From Sediminibacterium sp. (lineage in GTDB: Bacteria; Bacteroidota; Bacteroidia; Chitinophagales; Chitinophagaceae), in NCBI GenBank assembly GCA_016786865.1, contig JAEUVE010000024.1, positions 41,156 to 105,155 of the forward strand: 64,000 nucleotides of DNA, written 5' to 3'. Position numbers and translations under genes: made by a program. Of this stretch, positions 45,841 to 54,407 are shown piece by piece; within the stretch, counting starts at the first letter, position 1, and each line of letters starts with the position of its first letter. The notes under the pieces were generated by a model. That model searched no databases. It had not been told where the DNA came from and saw nothing but the letters and a program-made list of their open reading frames with translations.

Positions 45841-47733
45841 TTAAGCTTCTTCCAGCTGGCTCAGTTTCTCAAACTGCTCTATCGTAAGCGGCTTGGTAAT
45901 AAAGTGCGTTACGTTGCTGAACTTTTTGGAACGCTCATAATCTGCGTGATCGATGGAAGAAGTCAGAATAATAACCGGCCAGCGCTGCCCCAGTTTTTCG
46001 TACTCCTGGAGAAACTCCCAGCCCGACTTACCACCAAAATTCAGATCGAGGAATATCTTGCGTTTTACATTCGGATTTTCGCGGATGTATTTCAGTGATT
46101 CATCGATGTCTTCAAAAATATGCACCGGCAAACTTGGAATCACATTCTTAATAATAAGTGCATTGAGTTTATTCACCAGTGGATCATCGTCCACCAGACA
46201 GATTTCTTCAATCGCATTATTCAGCAGGTACTTATTCAGTGAAATACTGCTGGTGGAAGCAAAGCTCACCTGGTCGTTCAGCTTGTAAATGGCATCGTTC
46301 ATCAGGTTGGCCGACTTCTCCAGTTCAGAGAAAACCTGCTTATAGGTTTCCAGATTGTTGTCCTGGTACTTGGAAGTTTGAATCAGCTGCAGAATTTTGG
46401 AAAACTCATGCCGAAGTTCATGAGACGTAATGAAAGAAATCTTCTTCAGGTGCGTCATTTGCTCCTGCACTTCTTTTTCTGAAACCTTTTTCAGGGTAAT
46501 GTCTTTCTGAATGGAAATATAGCCGGTTGTATTGCCATCCTTATCCAGGATAGAATCGATCATGATGTCCAGCCACAATTTCGCACCGCTTTTGGTATAA
46601 TATAGAATTTCCGTTCTGATGCCCCTGCCCTGCTCAATCACTTTATTGATTTTCTGCAGGGTTTCCTGGCTGGTTTCGGCCCCCTGCAAAAAGCTGTTCG
46701 GATTTTTACCGGCAACCTCCTTCAGTGTAAAGCCGGTAATTTTTACAAAAGCATCGTTGACCCAGGTGATGCAATTGTCTTTATTACACAACAACACAAT
46801 GCTGCTGATCTTCTGAGCAATACGGGTGAATTTACCAAATTCCACTTTTGCATTTTCCATCAGCTCCTGCTGTCTGCGGATCTGAATCTGCGCTTCTTTC
46901 ACAGCTGTAATATCCAAACAGGTTCCAGCATAACCGGAGAACTCTCCATTGCTGCCGTAAACCGGATTTCCCTTATTGGTCATCCAGCGATAACTGCCGT
47001 CGTGCCTCTTTACACGATAAGTAATGGAATAACCAAGATGCCGCTGAAATGCATCTTTCCGTTCAATGATTACCCGCTGTACATCTTCCGGATGAATGGA
47101 TTGCAACCAGCCTTCTCCGATTTCGTCTTCCAGCTCCGTTCCGGAAAATTCCAGCCAGGCTTTGTTTACATAGTTCAATTCATGCCGGGTATCTGTGGTC
47201 CAGATCATTTCCGGTAAGAAATCGGCAATCTGGGTAAAATCGTTACCGCTCGGATTTGCGCTTACAGCGGCAGGTGCTGCTTTTCTGAAAACCGACTGCG
47301 GCGTTTCCTGTATTTCGAATGGTTTTTCAGACTCAATAGGATACTCATCACTATGTGCATCAGCAGCAGAAGCATCTTTTCCTACCTGCAGCACACCAAT
47401 GGCGTGGTTTTGCCTGTCGGTTAGTATGGTCAGATCATAATTGATCGACTGAGAACTGTCTGAGCCGCTCAAAACCTTATAGCTAATTTTTATAGAAGGT
47501 AGTTGTTTCCTTACACATTCTGTGATGGCCCGCTTAAACCGAACCATATCTTCAATATCGATAAATGCATCAAACCCTACGCCTAATACCGATTCACCAA
47601 CAATCTGGTAGCGCTTTTGAAAAGCTTCATTGCAATAGGTGATATTCCCCTCGAGGTCTGTTGTAACTATATAATGATCCGCAGATTTGATCAATTGGTC
47701 CAGGCGGCTGTCTGATGTATAAGGATATCGCAT
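45841..47733 (-). CDS. PAS-PAS-PAS / DHp-like H-box / REC protein without ATPase domain
   Basis: 630 residues, cytoplasmic. Three PAS domains: about 10-120, 165-285 (with a PAC-like end GYAGTCLDITAVKEAQ) and 300-415. A helical DHp-like segment of about 75 residues follows, with an H-box reading TSHELRHEFSKI (His438). The usual Thr-Pro after the Arg is replaced by His442-Glu. A receiver domain then begins directly near residue 510 (CLVDDDP, phospho-acceptor Asp563 in IFLDLNFGGKSGWEFL, ILTSS, ITKPL). No N, G1 or G2 boxes of a HATPase domain exist between them, so it cannot phosphorylate itself in the classic way. It shares this layout with the protein at 48967-50031. It could act as a phosphorelay acceptor or scaffold; this is inference. 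Confidence 0.9.
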   Translation of the reverse strand: MRYPYTSDSRLDQLIKSADHYIVTTDLEGNITYCNEAFQKRYQIVGESVLGVGFDAFIDIEDMVRFKRAITECVRKQLPSIKISYKVLSGSDSSQSINYDLTILTDRQNHAIGVLQVGKDASAADAHSDEYPIESEKPFEIQETPQSVFRKAAPAAVSANPSGNDFTQIADFLPEMIWTTDTRHELNYVNKAWLEFSGTELEDEIGEGWLQSIHPEDVQRVIIERKDAFQRHLGYSITYRVKRHDGSYRWMTNKGNPVYGSNGEFSGYAGTCLDITAVKEAQIQIRRQQELMENAKVEFGKFTRIAQKISSIVLLCNKDNCITWVNDAFVKITGFTLKEVAGKNPNSFLQGAETSQETLQKINKVIEQGRGIRTEILYYTKSGAKLWLDIMIDSILDKDGNTTGYISIQKDITLKKVSEKEVQEQMTHLKKISFITSHELRHEFSKILQLIQTSKYQDNNLETYKQVFSELEKSANLMNDAIYKLNDQVSFASTSSISLNKYLLNNAIEEICLVDDDPLVNKLNALIIKNVIPSLPVHIFEDIDESLKYIRENPNVKRKIFLDLNFGGKSGWEFLQEYEKLGQRWPVIILTSSIDHADYERSKKFSNVTHFITKPLTIEQFEKLSQLEEA

Positions 47734-47777
47734 ACTTGTTTGTTCTGATCAAATTTACGCATTAGAAGATTATATAA

Positions 47778-48179
47778 TCAAACCTTCACGCCGTAATTAT
47801 TGATAATTTCAAGAATCTTTAGAAAATCCCGGGATTTGTCTAAAAAATAGTCGGCACCCATATTCAAACATTCATCTCTGTAACGGTTCATCGTATTATT
47901 GGTTAACATAATAATGACCGGTTGGGACACTTGCATCATCCGTACCCTTCGCAGCAATTGTATGCCGCTCATCACAGGCAGATTAATGTCTAAAATAAGT
48001 ACATCGAAGGGTTCCTGCTCTATTTTCCACAAACCTTCGAAGGCAGAATTTACACAAATAATCCGATTTGCGTCGGAATTTCCCTCTAAAAGCTGGGAAA
48101 GCATATCTAAAATAACATCGGAATCGTCGATAATGAGTACATCCAGTGGTTTAGTCAGGTTGATGGGAGCTGTGTTCAT
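47778..48179 (-). CDS. Stand-alone receiver-domain response regulator
   Basis: 133 residues forming a single REC domain. Acidic pair in LIIDDSDVILD, phospho-acceptor Asp in LILDINLPVMSG, Thr in MLTNNT, and Lys in YFLDKSRDF. No output domain. Such lone receivers carry phosphate between kinases and histidine-phosphotransfer proteins, or bind targets directly. It is 44 bp upstream of the PAS-DHp-REC gene and probably co-transcribed with it. Confidence 0.93.
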   Translation of the reverse strand: MNTAPINLTKPLDVLIIDDSDVILDMLSQLLEGNSDANRIICVNSAFEGLWKIEQEPFDVLILDINLPVMSGIQLLRRVRMMQVSQPVIIMLTNNTMNRYRDECLNMGADYFLDKSRDFLKILEIINNYGVKV

Positions 48180-48248
48180 ACTATTATATTCTGATCAATA
48201 AAAGTACGCCTGCAGCTTACCCTTACAGGTAGTTGAAAGCAGTCATTT

Positions 48249-48279
48249 TGTAGTGAATGCACCAGTGAAATGTAGTGAA
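48249..48279 (-). promoter_or_regulatory. Direct repeats TTCACTACA upstream of the lone receiver gene
   Basis: The minus strand has two exact copies of the 9-mer TTCACTACA at 48249-48257 and 48271-48279, 22 bp apart (two helical turns), with a third TTCACT between them. They lie 70-100 bp upstream of the start at 48179 in the 104-bp gap. A binding site for a response regulator dimer is plausible. Confidence 0.45.
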
Positions 48280-48283
48280 CAGG

Positions 48284-48916
48284 CTACAGATTAAACAACT
48301 TATGCTCAATGGAATATTTAACTAAATCTGCATTGCTGCGGAAGTTCATTTTATCCATGATGCGGGAGCGATAGGTACTGATGGTATTAACATTGAGGGT
48401 AAGGATCTCCCCTATTTCAGAAATGGATTTACCTTCTACAATCATCTTCAGTACTTCAAACTCCCTGTCGGAAAGTTGCTCATGCGGCAGTTTGGAGCTG
48501 TAAGACTCAAGAGATCCGGCCAATACTTCCGCTACCCGGTTGGTGATGTATTTTCTTCCACTCAGAATTTGTTGTACCGCAGTCACCAGTTCGTAAGGCG
48601 CACTTTCCTTGGTAAGATAACCGGATGCTCCGGCCTTGATAGCCCTTACAGCATACTGTTCAGGAGAATGCATACTCAACATCAACACCGGAGTAAGCGG
48701 CGCATGCGTTTTAATCTGCTTTAGAATTTCTATACCGGAATAACCAGGCATACTGATATCGGAAATGATGATATCCCACTTATCCTTGATGGCACGCTTA
48801 AATAATTCAGCAGAATCGGACACGTCCTCTATTTCTGCAAACGGCAACGATTCCAGCAATATTTTCTTTAGTCCTTCTCTAATTAAACTATGGTCATCCG
48901 CAATGAGTATTCGCAT
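48284..48916 (-). CDS. NarL/FixJ-type response regulator
   Basis: 210 residues. REC domain: IADDHSLIREGL, Asp in IIISDISMPGYSGIEI, MLSMHS, LTKES. C-terminal LuxR helix-turn-helix: LSDREFEVLKMIVEGKSISEIGEIL ... NVNTISTYRSRIMDKMNF. A DNA-binding regulator of transcription. It lies 50 bp downstream of the second PAS-DHp-REC gene on the same strand, so both may be in one operon with the small membrane protein gene. Confidence 0.95.
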   Translation of the reverse strand: MRILIADDHSLIREGLKKILLESLPFAEIEDVSDSAELFKRAIKDKWDIIISDISMPGYSGIEILKQIKTHAPLTPVLMLSMHSPEQYAVRAIKAGASGYLTKESAPYELVTAVQQILSGRKYITNRVAEVLAGSLESYSSKLPHEQLSDREFEVLKMIVEGKSISEIGEILTLNVNTISTYRSRIMDKMNFRSNADLVKYSIEHKLFNL

Positions 48917-48966
48917 AGCAAGTATCTTAACAATAGGGTTAAAAACGGTCTGAACAAATATACCAA

Positions 48967-50031
48967 TTATGCCTGTGCAGACTGCAATTGTTCAAAAAAG
49001 GTTTTAATAAAGTCAAAAGACAACGGCTTGGTAATGTAATCGATCACCGATTTATACCCTCTGGCCTTTTCCCGGTCTCTGTTGTCGATGGAAGAAGACA
49101 AAACGATCACATTGGAAGCATTGGAGAAGGCAGCATATTCATCCAGGAACTCCCATCCACCTCTTCCGGGAAAATTGATATCCAGAAAAATAAGGGTTCC
49201 CTTATCTGCCGCATGTTTCTGCAGGGAAGAAAGGGCCTCATCAATATCCAGAAAAACCTCTACGGGCATCTCTGGCAACAACGCCTGTACAATTTTTTTA
49301 TTCAGCACATTGGTCAGCACATCATCATCAATAAAAACAATTTTGCTGTATTTCTCCCGCTCATTGCTCAAATCGAAGAATTCATCATTCTGATTAAACG
49401 ACAGCTTGTGGTTTAATTTGAATATGGAAGAGTTAATAATCTGAATAGACTTCTTGGCTTCAGTGATCAGATCGCTTCGCTCTGCATCTGTAATAAACCG
49501 GTTATCCATCAGATTGATAATGGATTGAATCTTGGCATATTCGTGACGCATTTCATGCGAGGTGATAAACGACAGCTCCTGTAACCTGTTTTTGTATACT
49601 TCCCGCTGTATTTCATTGTTTTTGCGTTCCGTAATGTTCTGCGCTATGCCCAGCAGATAAATAATCTGGTCTCCCTCCCTTTCGAACACAGACATTTTGG
49701 TATTGAAATACTGGTAAAGCTTCAGCTCGTTTTTGCATCTTACTTCGAACTCAACAAAATCGGATCCTTGCAACAACATGGCAGATTTCAATGCATGCTG
49801 CGCTTCCTGAAAGTCGTCCGGATGAATGATGGTTTTTAATGAGGTACAATTAAACTCACCGGGAGCAATATTGCATTTTTGCAGCTGCTGTTCCAGGGCA
49901 GGATTCAGCTCAACAAATTTCTTCTCCCTCGTATCAAAAACGAAAATATAATCAGGTAACTTATTGAAAACTGCATTGAGCAGTGCCTTGTGGTCAACTC
50001 CTGAATGCATCATAATATTATCGGTAACCAT
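48967..50031 (-). CDS. PAS / DHp-like H-box / REC protein without ATPase domain (paralog)
   Basis: 354 residues. One PAS domain at about 15-135 (LPDYIFVFDTREKKFVELN ... LLGIAQNITERKN). The DHp-like segment has an H-box TSHEMRHEYAKI (His159, with His163-Glu in place of Thr-Pro). The receiver domain begins near residue 230 (IVFIDDDVLTN; Asp284 in IFLDINFPGRGGWEFL; VLSSSID; ITKPL). Between H-box and receiver are only about 65 helical residues, with no ATP-binding boxes. It shares H-box, linker length and REC sequence with the 630-residue protein, so the two are paralogs differing in PAS number. The gene starts 8 bp after the small membrane protein gene. Confidence 0.9.
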   Translation of the reverse strand: MVTDNIMMHSGVDHKALLNAVFNKLPDYIFVFDTREKKFVELNPALEQQLQKCNIAPGEFNCTSLKTIIHPDDFQEAQHALKSAMLLQGSDFVEFEVRCKNELKLYQYFNTKMSVFEREGDQIIYLLGIAQNITERKNNEIQREVYKNRLQELSFITSHEMRHEYAKIQSIINLMDNRFITDAERSDLITEAKKSIQIINSSIFKLNHKLSFNQNDEFFDLSNEREKYSKIVFIDDDVLTNVLNKKIVQALLPEMPVEVFLDIDEALSSLQKHAADKGTLIFLDINFPGRGGWEFLDEYAAFSNASNVIVLSSSIDNRDREKARGYKSVIDYITKPLSFDFIKTFFEQLQSAQA

Positions 50032-50039
50032 GGCAGACG

Positions 50040-50246
50040 CTATTTAAATTGATTCAGGGTACCATACCAGGAGTGGAAATAGGAATACAACCAGAAAACA
50101 ATATATCCCCAAATGATCAGTTTTACAACCAGCCATTTCATATTATTGAAAGAAAAAAGTTTACCCAACAAGTAGAATATCTGGCCAAAGAACAGCATCA
50201 TGTAGCAGATCGCCAGAGATTTAGTTGGTAATTCTCTCCATTTCAT
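50040..50246 (-). CDS. Small two-helix membrane protein of unknown function
   Basis: 68 residues from the ATG at 50246 (MKWRELPTKSLAIC); an earlier in-frame ATG at 50282 precedes the predicted transcription start and is unlikely. Two hydrophobic segments (ICYMMLFFGQIFYLLGKLF and LVVKLIIWGYIVFWLYSYF) suggest an inner-membrane hairpin. It starts the minus-strand signalling operon, 8 bp ahead of the PAS-DHp-REC gene, and could link it to the membrane. No family recognised. Confidence 0.6.
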   Translation of the reverse strand: MKWRELPTKSLAICYMMLFFGQIFYLLGKLFSFNNMKWLVVKLIIWGYIVFWLYSYFHSWYGTLNQFK

Positions 50247-50284
50247 TGTGGTATGCTTTGGATTACATAGGATAAATAACATGC

Positions 50285-50315
50285 CAAATATAATTTAATT
50301 GATAATCAATTAAAT
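50285..50315 (-). promoter_or_regulatory. -7 box plus abutting 23-bp perfect palindrome
   Basis: On the minus strand, TATATTTG (50285-50292, full match to TAnnTTTG) is directly preceded by a perfect palindrome of 11+1+11 bases, 50293-50315, centred at 50304 and containing AATTGATTATCA. It occupies the space between -12 and -33, a classic operator position for the operon starting at 50246. Confidence 0.65.
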
Positions 50316-50344
50316 AGCTGCTTAAAAATTTAAATTTTTCTTAT

Positions 50345-50376
50345 TTTTTGGGAAAACAATTCCATTTTTGGGAAAA
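50345..50376 (+). repeat. Two exact 12-bp direct repeats upstream of the NtrC-type gene
   Basis: TTTTTGGGAAAA occurs at 50345-50356 and 50365-50376, a 20-bp period (about two helical turns). The second copy forms part of the dyad-like TTCCATTTTTGGGAAA (50360-50375). They stand 55-86 bp upstream of the regulator start, the place expected for activator sites. Confidence 0.6.
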
Positions 50377-50430
50377 ATAGAAAAGCTGCTCCTAAAAAAT
50401 TGGTACCTTGGGAGCATCAATTGAACGTCC

Positions 50431-51792
50431 ATGAGGCCTTCAAAACCGTTAAAAATATTCGTTCTGGAAGACGATTTATGGTATGGTACCATGCTGGAAC
50501 ACTATCTCTCCCTAAACCCCGATTACCAGGTTCAGCGGTTTGAAACGGAAAAGGATTTTTACCAGAAATTACACGAGAATCCCGATGTGGTCACCCTCGA
50601 CTACTCCCTGACCGAGGGTGATGGAGGTAAAGTGCTCCGACGGATTAAAGAGTACAACCCGGAAATTGAGGTAATCATGATTTCCGGCCAGGAAGACATT
50701 TCCACCGCAGTGGAACTGCTTAAATCGGGCGCATTTGATTATATCGTAAAAGATGATGATACCAAAGACCGGCTTTGGAACGTTCTGATTCACCTTCAGG
50801 AGATCAAGGGCCTGAAAAAAGAAGTGGAGACCCTGAAAAACGAGTTGAAAAAAAGCTTCGACTTTTCCAAAGTAATCATCGGGCAGAGCGAAGCCATCAA
50901 AAAAGTATTTAACCTGATTGAAAAAGCAGCCAGAACCAATATTACGGTTTCCATTACGGGGGAAACAGGAACCGGCAAGGAAATGGTTGCGAAAGCCATC
51001 CACTACAATTCACCCAGACACAAATATCCTTTTGTAGCCATCAACGTGGCTGCCATCCCGAGCGAATTGCTCGAAAGTGAACTGTTTGGCCATGAAAAAG
51101 GCGCTTTTACCGGTGCCGCAGAAAAACGCATCGGAAAATTTGAAGAAGCTCATAAGGGGACCATTTTTCTGGATGAGATCGGAGAAATGGATATGCATTT
51201 ACAATCCAAGCTGCTCAGGGTGATTCAGGAAAGGGAAGTAACCCGCATCGGCGGAAATTCAGTGATCCCGATCGATGTAAGAATTATTGTGGCCACCAAC
51301 AAAAACCTGCTGGCCGAAGTAAACAACAAAATGTTCAGGGAAGATTTATACTACAGGTTACTGGGGCTTCCGATTGAACTGCCACCACTCAGGGAAAGAA
51401 GCAACGATATCCTGATCCTCGCTAAACACTTTATTCAAAGTTTCTGCAGCGAAAACAGGATGTCGGTAAAAACCCTGTCCAACTCAGCCATGTATAAATT
51501 GAAGTCTTACAACTATCCGGGCAATGTACGCGAATTGAAATCTTTGATGGAACTGGCCTGCGTAATGTCGGACGACGAAGTAATCAACGACGATAACATC
51601 AACCTGGAAAGCAACAGTAATTTTGGCAACCTGCTGAATAAGGAGACCACCCTGCGGGAATATGAGATTCAGATCATTCAATACTTTCTGAATAAGTACG
51701 ACCAGGACGTATTGGGTGTTGCAAAAAAGCTGGATATCGGCAAATCTACTATTTACCGGATGCTTCAAAGCGGAGAAATCGTTACCAAATAA
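50431..51792 (+). CDS. NtrC-type sigma-54 activator (REC-AAA-Fis HTH)
   Basis: 453 residues. REC domain 1-125: FVLEDDLWYG, Asp in VTLDYSLTEGDGG, MISGQ, and Lys in YIVKDDDTKDRL. The AAA+ domain has Walker A GETGTGKE, the sigma-54 contact loop GAFTGA, Walker B GTIFLDEIGEM, and NYPGNVREL. C-terminal Fis-type HTH: VLGVAKKLDIGKSTIYRML. All residues for an active phosphorylation-dependent sigma-54 activator are present. It is followed after 21 bp by the hybrid kinase gene, its probable partner. Confidence 0.95.
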   Translation: MRPSKPLKIFVLEDDLWYGTMLEHYLSLNPDYQVQRFETEKDFYQKLHENPDVVTLDYSLTEGDGGKVLRRIKEYNPEIEVIMISGQEDISTAVELLKSGAFDYIVKDDDTKDRLWNVLIHLQEIKGLKKEVETLKNELKKSFDFSKVIIGQSEAIKKVFNLIEKAARTNITVSITGETGTGKEMVAKAIHYNSPRHKYPFVAINVAAIPSELLESELFGHEKGAFTGAAEKRIGKFEEAHKGTIFLDEIGEMDMHLQSKLLRVIQEREVTRIGGNSVIPIDVRIIVATNKNLLAEVNNKMFREDLYYRLLGLPIELPPLRERSNDILILAKHFIQSFCSENRMSVKTLSNSAMYKLKSYNYPGNVRELKSLMELACVMSDDEVINDDNINLESNSNFGNLLNKETTLREYEIQIIQYFLNKYDQDVLGVAKKLDIGKSTIYRMLQSGEIVTK

Positions 51793-51813
51793 AGCTGTAC
51801 TTACTTCCTTCAT

Positions 51814-54330
51814 ATGTCTGCAAACAAGATCAAATTACTGGAAGCACAACTTGAGATGGAAATGGCCGCCCGTTTTTCCGCGGAAAGGCTGTTACAGGAA
51901 AGGGAGAAAGAAATTGCACAGCTCAAAAAGGAAAAAAACAACAATGGCAGAAACAACGATTTGTTTTCAAGAGCGGCACTCATCAATACCATCACAGATT
52001 ACCTGCAAACAGGTATTTTAATAGAAAATGAATCCGGCCTGGTAGTAGCAGCCAACCAGGCTTTTTGCAATTACTTCGACATCAGCAGGTCTCCGGATTC
52101 GCTGGAAGGGCTCGACCTTGTTCATGCAGAACTGATCCGTCCCGAAATCTTCAAAAATCATTACCTGTTTCTCCAATCTACCAACGAAATTCTGAACCAG
52201 CGCACCATTGCGCGGAATGATGTGGTAGAGTTGAAAAACGGCATTGTACTGGAAAGAGATTATGTACCATTAATCAAAGACGAGGAATACAAAGGACATA
52301 TCTGGTACTTCCAGAATACAACCGATAAAAGCCTGCTCGAGAAAAAAGTTGAAAAACAAAAGCAACTATATGAAAGCATTCTCAGCAAGATTCCCGCAGA
52401 CATTGCGGTATTCAATCCAGAGCATGCCGATCTTTTCCTGAACCCCATTGCCATCAAGGATGCCGAGCTCAGACAGTGGGTGATTGACTGGATGATCGGG
52501 AAACAAAAAGAAGAACCCGGCGGTATTCAAAAATGGGCCGGTGCAAAAAGCTACCACGACCTGTTCAATCAGATTATCCAGAAAAAAGAACATGGTTCCA
52601 TTGAGGAAACCCGCATCAACGAAAACGGCGAAAAAGAATACTTCCTGAGAAACCTCTTCCCGGTACTGGATGAATCAGGAGAAATCATCATGGTGATTGG
52701 CTACAACACCAATATTACCGATCGGGTAAAAGCAGAACAAGAGTTAAAAGAGGCCAAGAAAATGACCGAAGAAGCCTCGAAGGCAAAAGAGATTTTCCTG
52801 GCGAATATGAGCCATGAAATCAGAACACCCATGAATGGTATTCTGGGACTGATTAATCTGCTGGAAAAGACTCCCCTTTCGGAACAACAATTCAAATTGG
52901 TTAAGCTCATCAACGATTCGTCGAGCAACCTCCTGGTGATCGTTAATGATATTCTAAACATCGAAAAAATCGCTTCCGGCAAATTGGAACTGGAAGAAGT
53001 TCCATTCCTGATTACAGAAAAGATTGCCGTAACAATAGAATCCTTCCTGTACAAGGCAGAGGAAAAAGGAATACAACTTCGTTTCATCAACCAAAGTGAT
53101 CCTGAAGTTGTAGCCATTGGTGATCCTTATCGCCTGAGCCAGGTGTTGAACAACCTCATTGGAAATGCCATCAAGTTTACCGAGAAGGGATCCGTTACCG
53201 TAACTATTGCTGCCATAGAAGAAAAAGACAACAGACTATGGATTAATGTGGCGGTGGAGGATACAGGCATAGGTATTGCGCAGGAAAAACTGGAAGAAAT
53301 TTTCAGCCCCTTTAAACAGGCTGCGTCTGCCATTACCAGAAGATTCGGCGGAACCGGACTTGGACTAAGCATCTGTAAAAACCTGATTGAATTACAAGGC
53401 GGTCATATCAGGGTAGAAAGCACTCCCGAAAAGGGATCTGTGTTTAGTTTTACCCTGCCCTATCAAAAAGGGAATCCTTCTTTGCTTCAGCCGGAACAAA
53501 TGGTTATTACCGACTTCAGTATGCTCAGCGGTAAAAAGATTTTACTTGCAGAAGACCTGGAACTGAATCAGTTTATTGTAGAAAGTATTCTGAGGGAAAA
53601 AGGCTGCACGGTTGTATCAGTTGCAGATGGAGCAGAAGCTGTTTCGGAAGCAGAAAAAAACAACTACGATTTGATCCTGATGGACATTTCCATGCCAGTG
53701 ATGGATGGACTGGAAGCTACCAGACTGATCCGGAGCAACAGCAATCCGGCAAAAGCACATATTCCGATTATTGCACTTACTGCCAATGCGCTGAAAGGAG
53801 ATGAAGCACTTTTCAGGGAAGCGGGCATGAATGGTTATATCAGTAAACCATTTAAAGAACAGGCCCTTTTAAAAACCATCATGAGTTCCTTGTCGGGGTC
53901 AGGCTTTGCCTATACAGAAACTGCAAGGCAGGCGGAATCATCCACAGTTCCAGTTACAGCGATCGCTGCCGGCAACAGCAGCAGACAAAAAATGTACGAC
54001 GAAAAACTGGTCAGTGAAATGGGCAAGGGCAAGATGGAGTTTATTCACAAAATGGTACAGTTGTTTCTCAAAACCATGCCTGCCGATATTGAGCAGCTGA
54101 GTATTTCCACAACAGAGAAAGACTGGCCGATGGTAGGTAAAACCGCACACAGAATGAAGTCGGCTATAGATGGCATGGGTATCGGTGCACTCAAAAAAAG
54201 TATCCGCGACCTCGAGGCCAATGCCAAACAGGAAAATGACATTGGTTCCATCCCCGAACAGGTCAATGAAATTGGCAGTTATCTTCACAAAGTCATGCAA
54301 CAGCTCCGGAAAGATTATCCGGCCAACTAG
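51814..54330 (+). CDS. Hybrid histidine kinase PAS-PAS-HisKA-HATPase-REC-HPt
   Basis: 838 residues, no membrane segment. N-terminal coiled coil (about 1-45), PAS at about 50-180 and 185-305, a canonical HisKA with ANMSHEIRTPMNGI (His334), HATPase boxes (LNNLIGNAIKFTEKG, VEDTGIGI, GGTGLGLSICK), REC (LLAEDLELN, Asp624 in LILMDISMPVMDG, LTANA, ISKPF) and a C-terminal HPt helical bundle with KTAHRMKSAIDGMG (His779). It is the only protein of the island with an ATPase domain, and so the likely phosphate source for the others. The gene is 21 bp after the NtrC-type regulator. Confidence 0.95.
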   Translation: MSANKIKLLEAQLEMEMAARFSAERLLQEREKEIAQLKKEKNNNGRNNDLFSRAALINTITDYLQTGILIENESGLVVAANQAFCNYFDISRSPDSLEGLDLVHAELIRPEIFKNHYLFLQSTNEILNQRTIARNDVVELKNGIVLERDYVPLIKDEEYKGHIWYFQNTTDKSLLEKKVEKQKQLYESILSKIPADIAVFNPEHADLFLNPIAIKDAELRQWVIDWMIGKQKEEPGGIQKWAGAKSYHDLFNQIIQKKEHGSIEETRINENGEKEYFLRNLFPVLDESGEIIMVIGYNTNITDRVKAEQELKEAKKMTEEASKAKEIFLANMSHEIRTPMNGILGLINLLEKTPLSEQQFKLVKLINDSSSNLLVIVNDILNIEKIASGKLELEEVPFLITEKIAVTIESFLYKAEEKGIQLRFINQSDPEVVAIGDPYRLSQVLNNLIGNAIKFTEKGSVTVTIAAIEEKDNRLWINVAVEDTGIGIAQEKLEEIFSPFKQAASAITRRFGGTGLGLSICKNLIELQGGHIRVESTPEKGSVFSFTLPYQKGNPSLLQPEQMVITDFSMLSGKKILLAEDLELNQFIVESILREKGCTVVSVADGAEAVSEAEKNNYDLILMDISMPVMDGLEATRLIRSNSNPAKAHIPIIALTANALKGDEALFREAGMNGYISKPFKEQALLKTIMSSLSGSGFAYTETARQAESSTVPVTAIAAGNSSRQKMYDEKLVSEMGKGKMEFIHKMVQLFLKTMPADIEQLSISTTEKDWPMVGKTAHRMKSAIDGMGIGALKKSIRDLEANAKQENDIGSIPEQVNEIGSYLHKVMQQLRKDYPAN

Positions 54331-54352
54331 AATTTCCCATACAAGTAGTTTT

Positions 54353-54407
54353 TTCCAAATTTTGGAAATTTCAATTGATCGATTATTTTTCAATCAATTG
54401 ATTATCA
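54353..54407 (+). promoter_or_regulatory. Dyad and shared 12-mer upstream of the GT4 genes
   Basis: TTCCAAATTTTGGAAA (54353-54368) is a dyad matching 13 of 16 bases of the sequence at 50360-50375. AATTGATTATCA (54396-54407) is an exact match to the core of the palindrome at 50293-50315. A sigma-54-like -24 element TTGGCAC lies at 54431-54437 but its -12 partner is imperfect (TCGA). These sites suggest the signalling island controls the GT4 genes. Confidence 0.45.

Noticed and set aside
45841..50031. The ATPase-less proteins as frameshifted hybrid kinases.
   Set aside because: Both frames are intact from PAS to REC, the DHp-REC linkers are short and similar in both paralogs, and no ATPase sequence is found in other frames of the linker.
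50401..50416. Sigma-54 promoter TGGTAC-N5-GAGCA directly before the NtrC-type gene.
   Set aside because: The GG/GC spacing fits but the -12 half differs and the leader would be only a few bases; kept only as a weak hint inside a finding, not as a feature.
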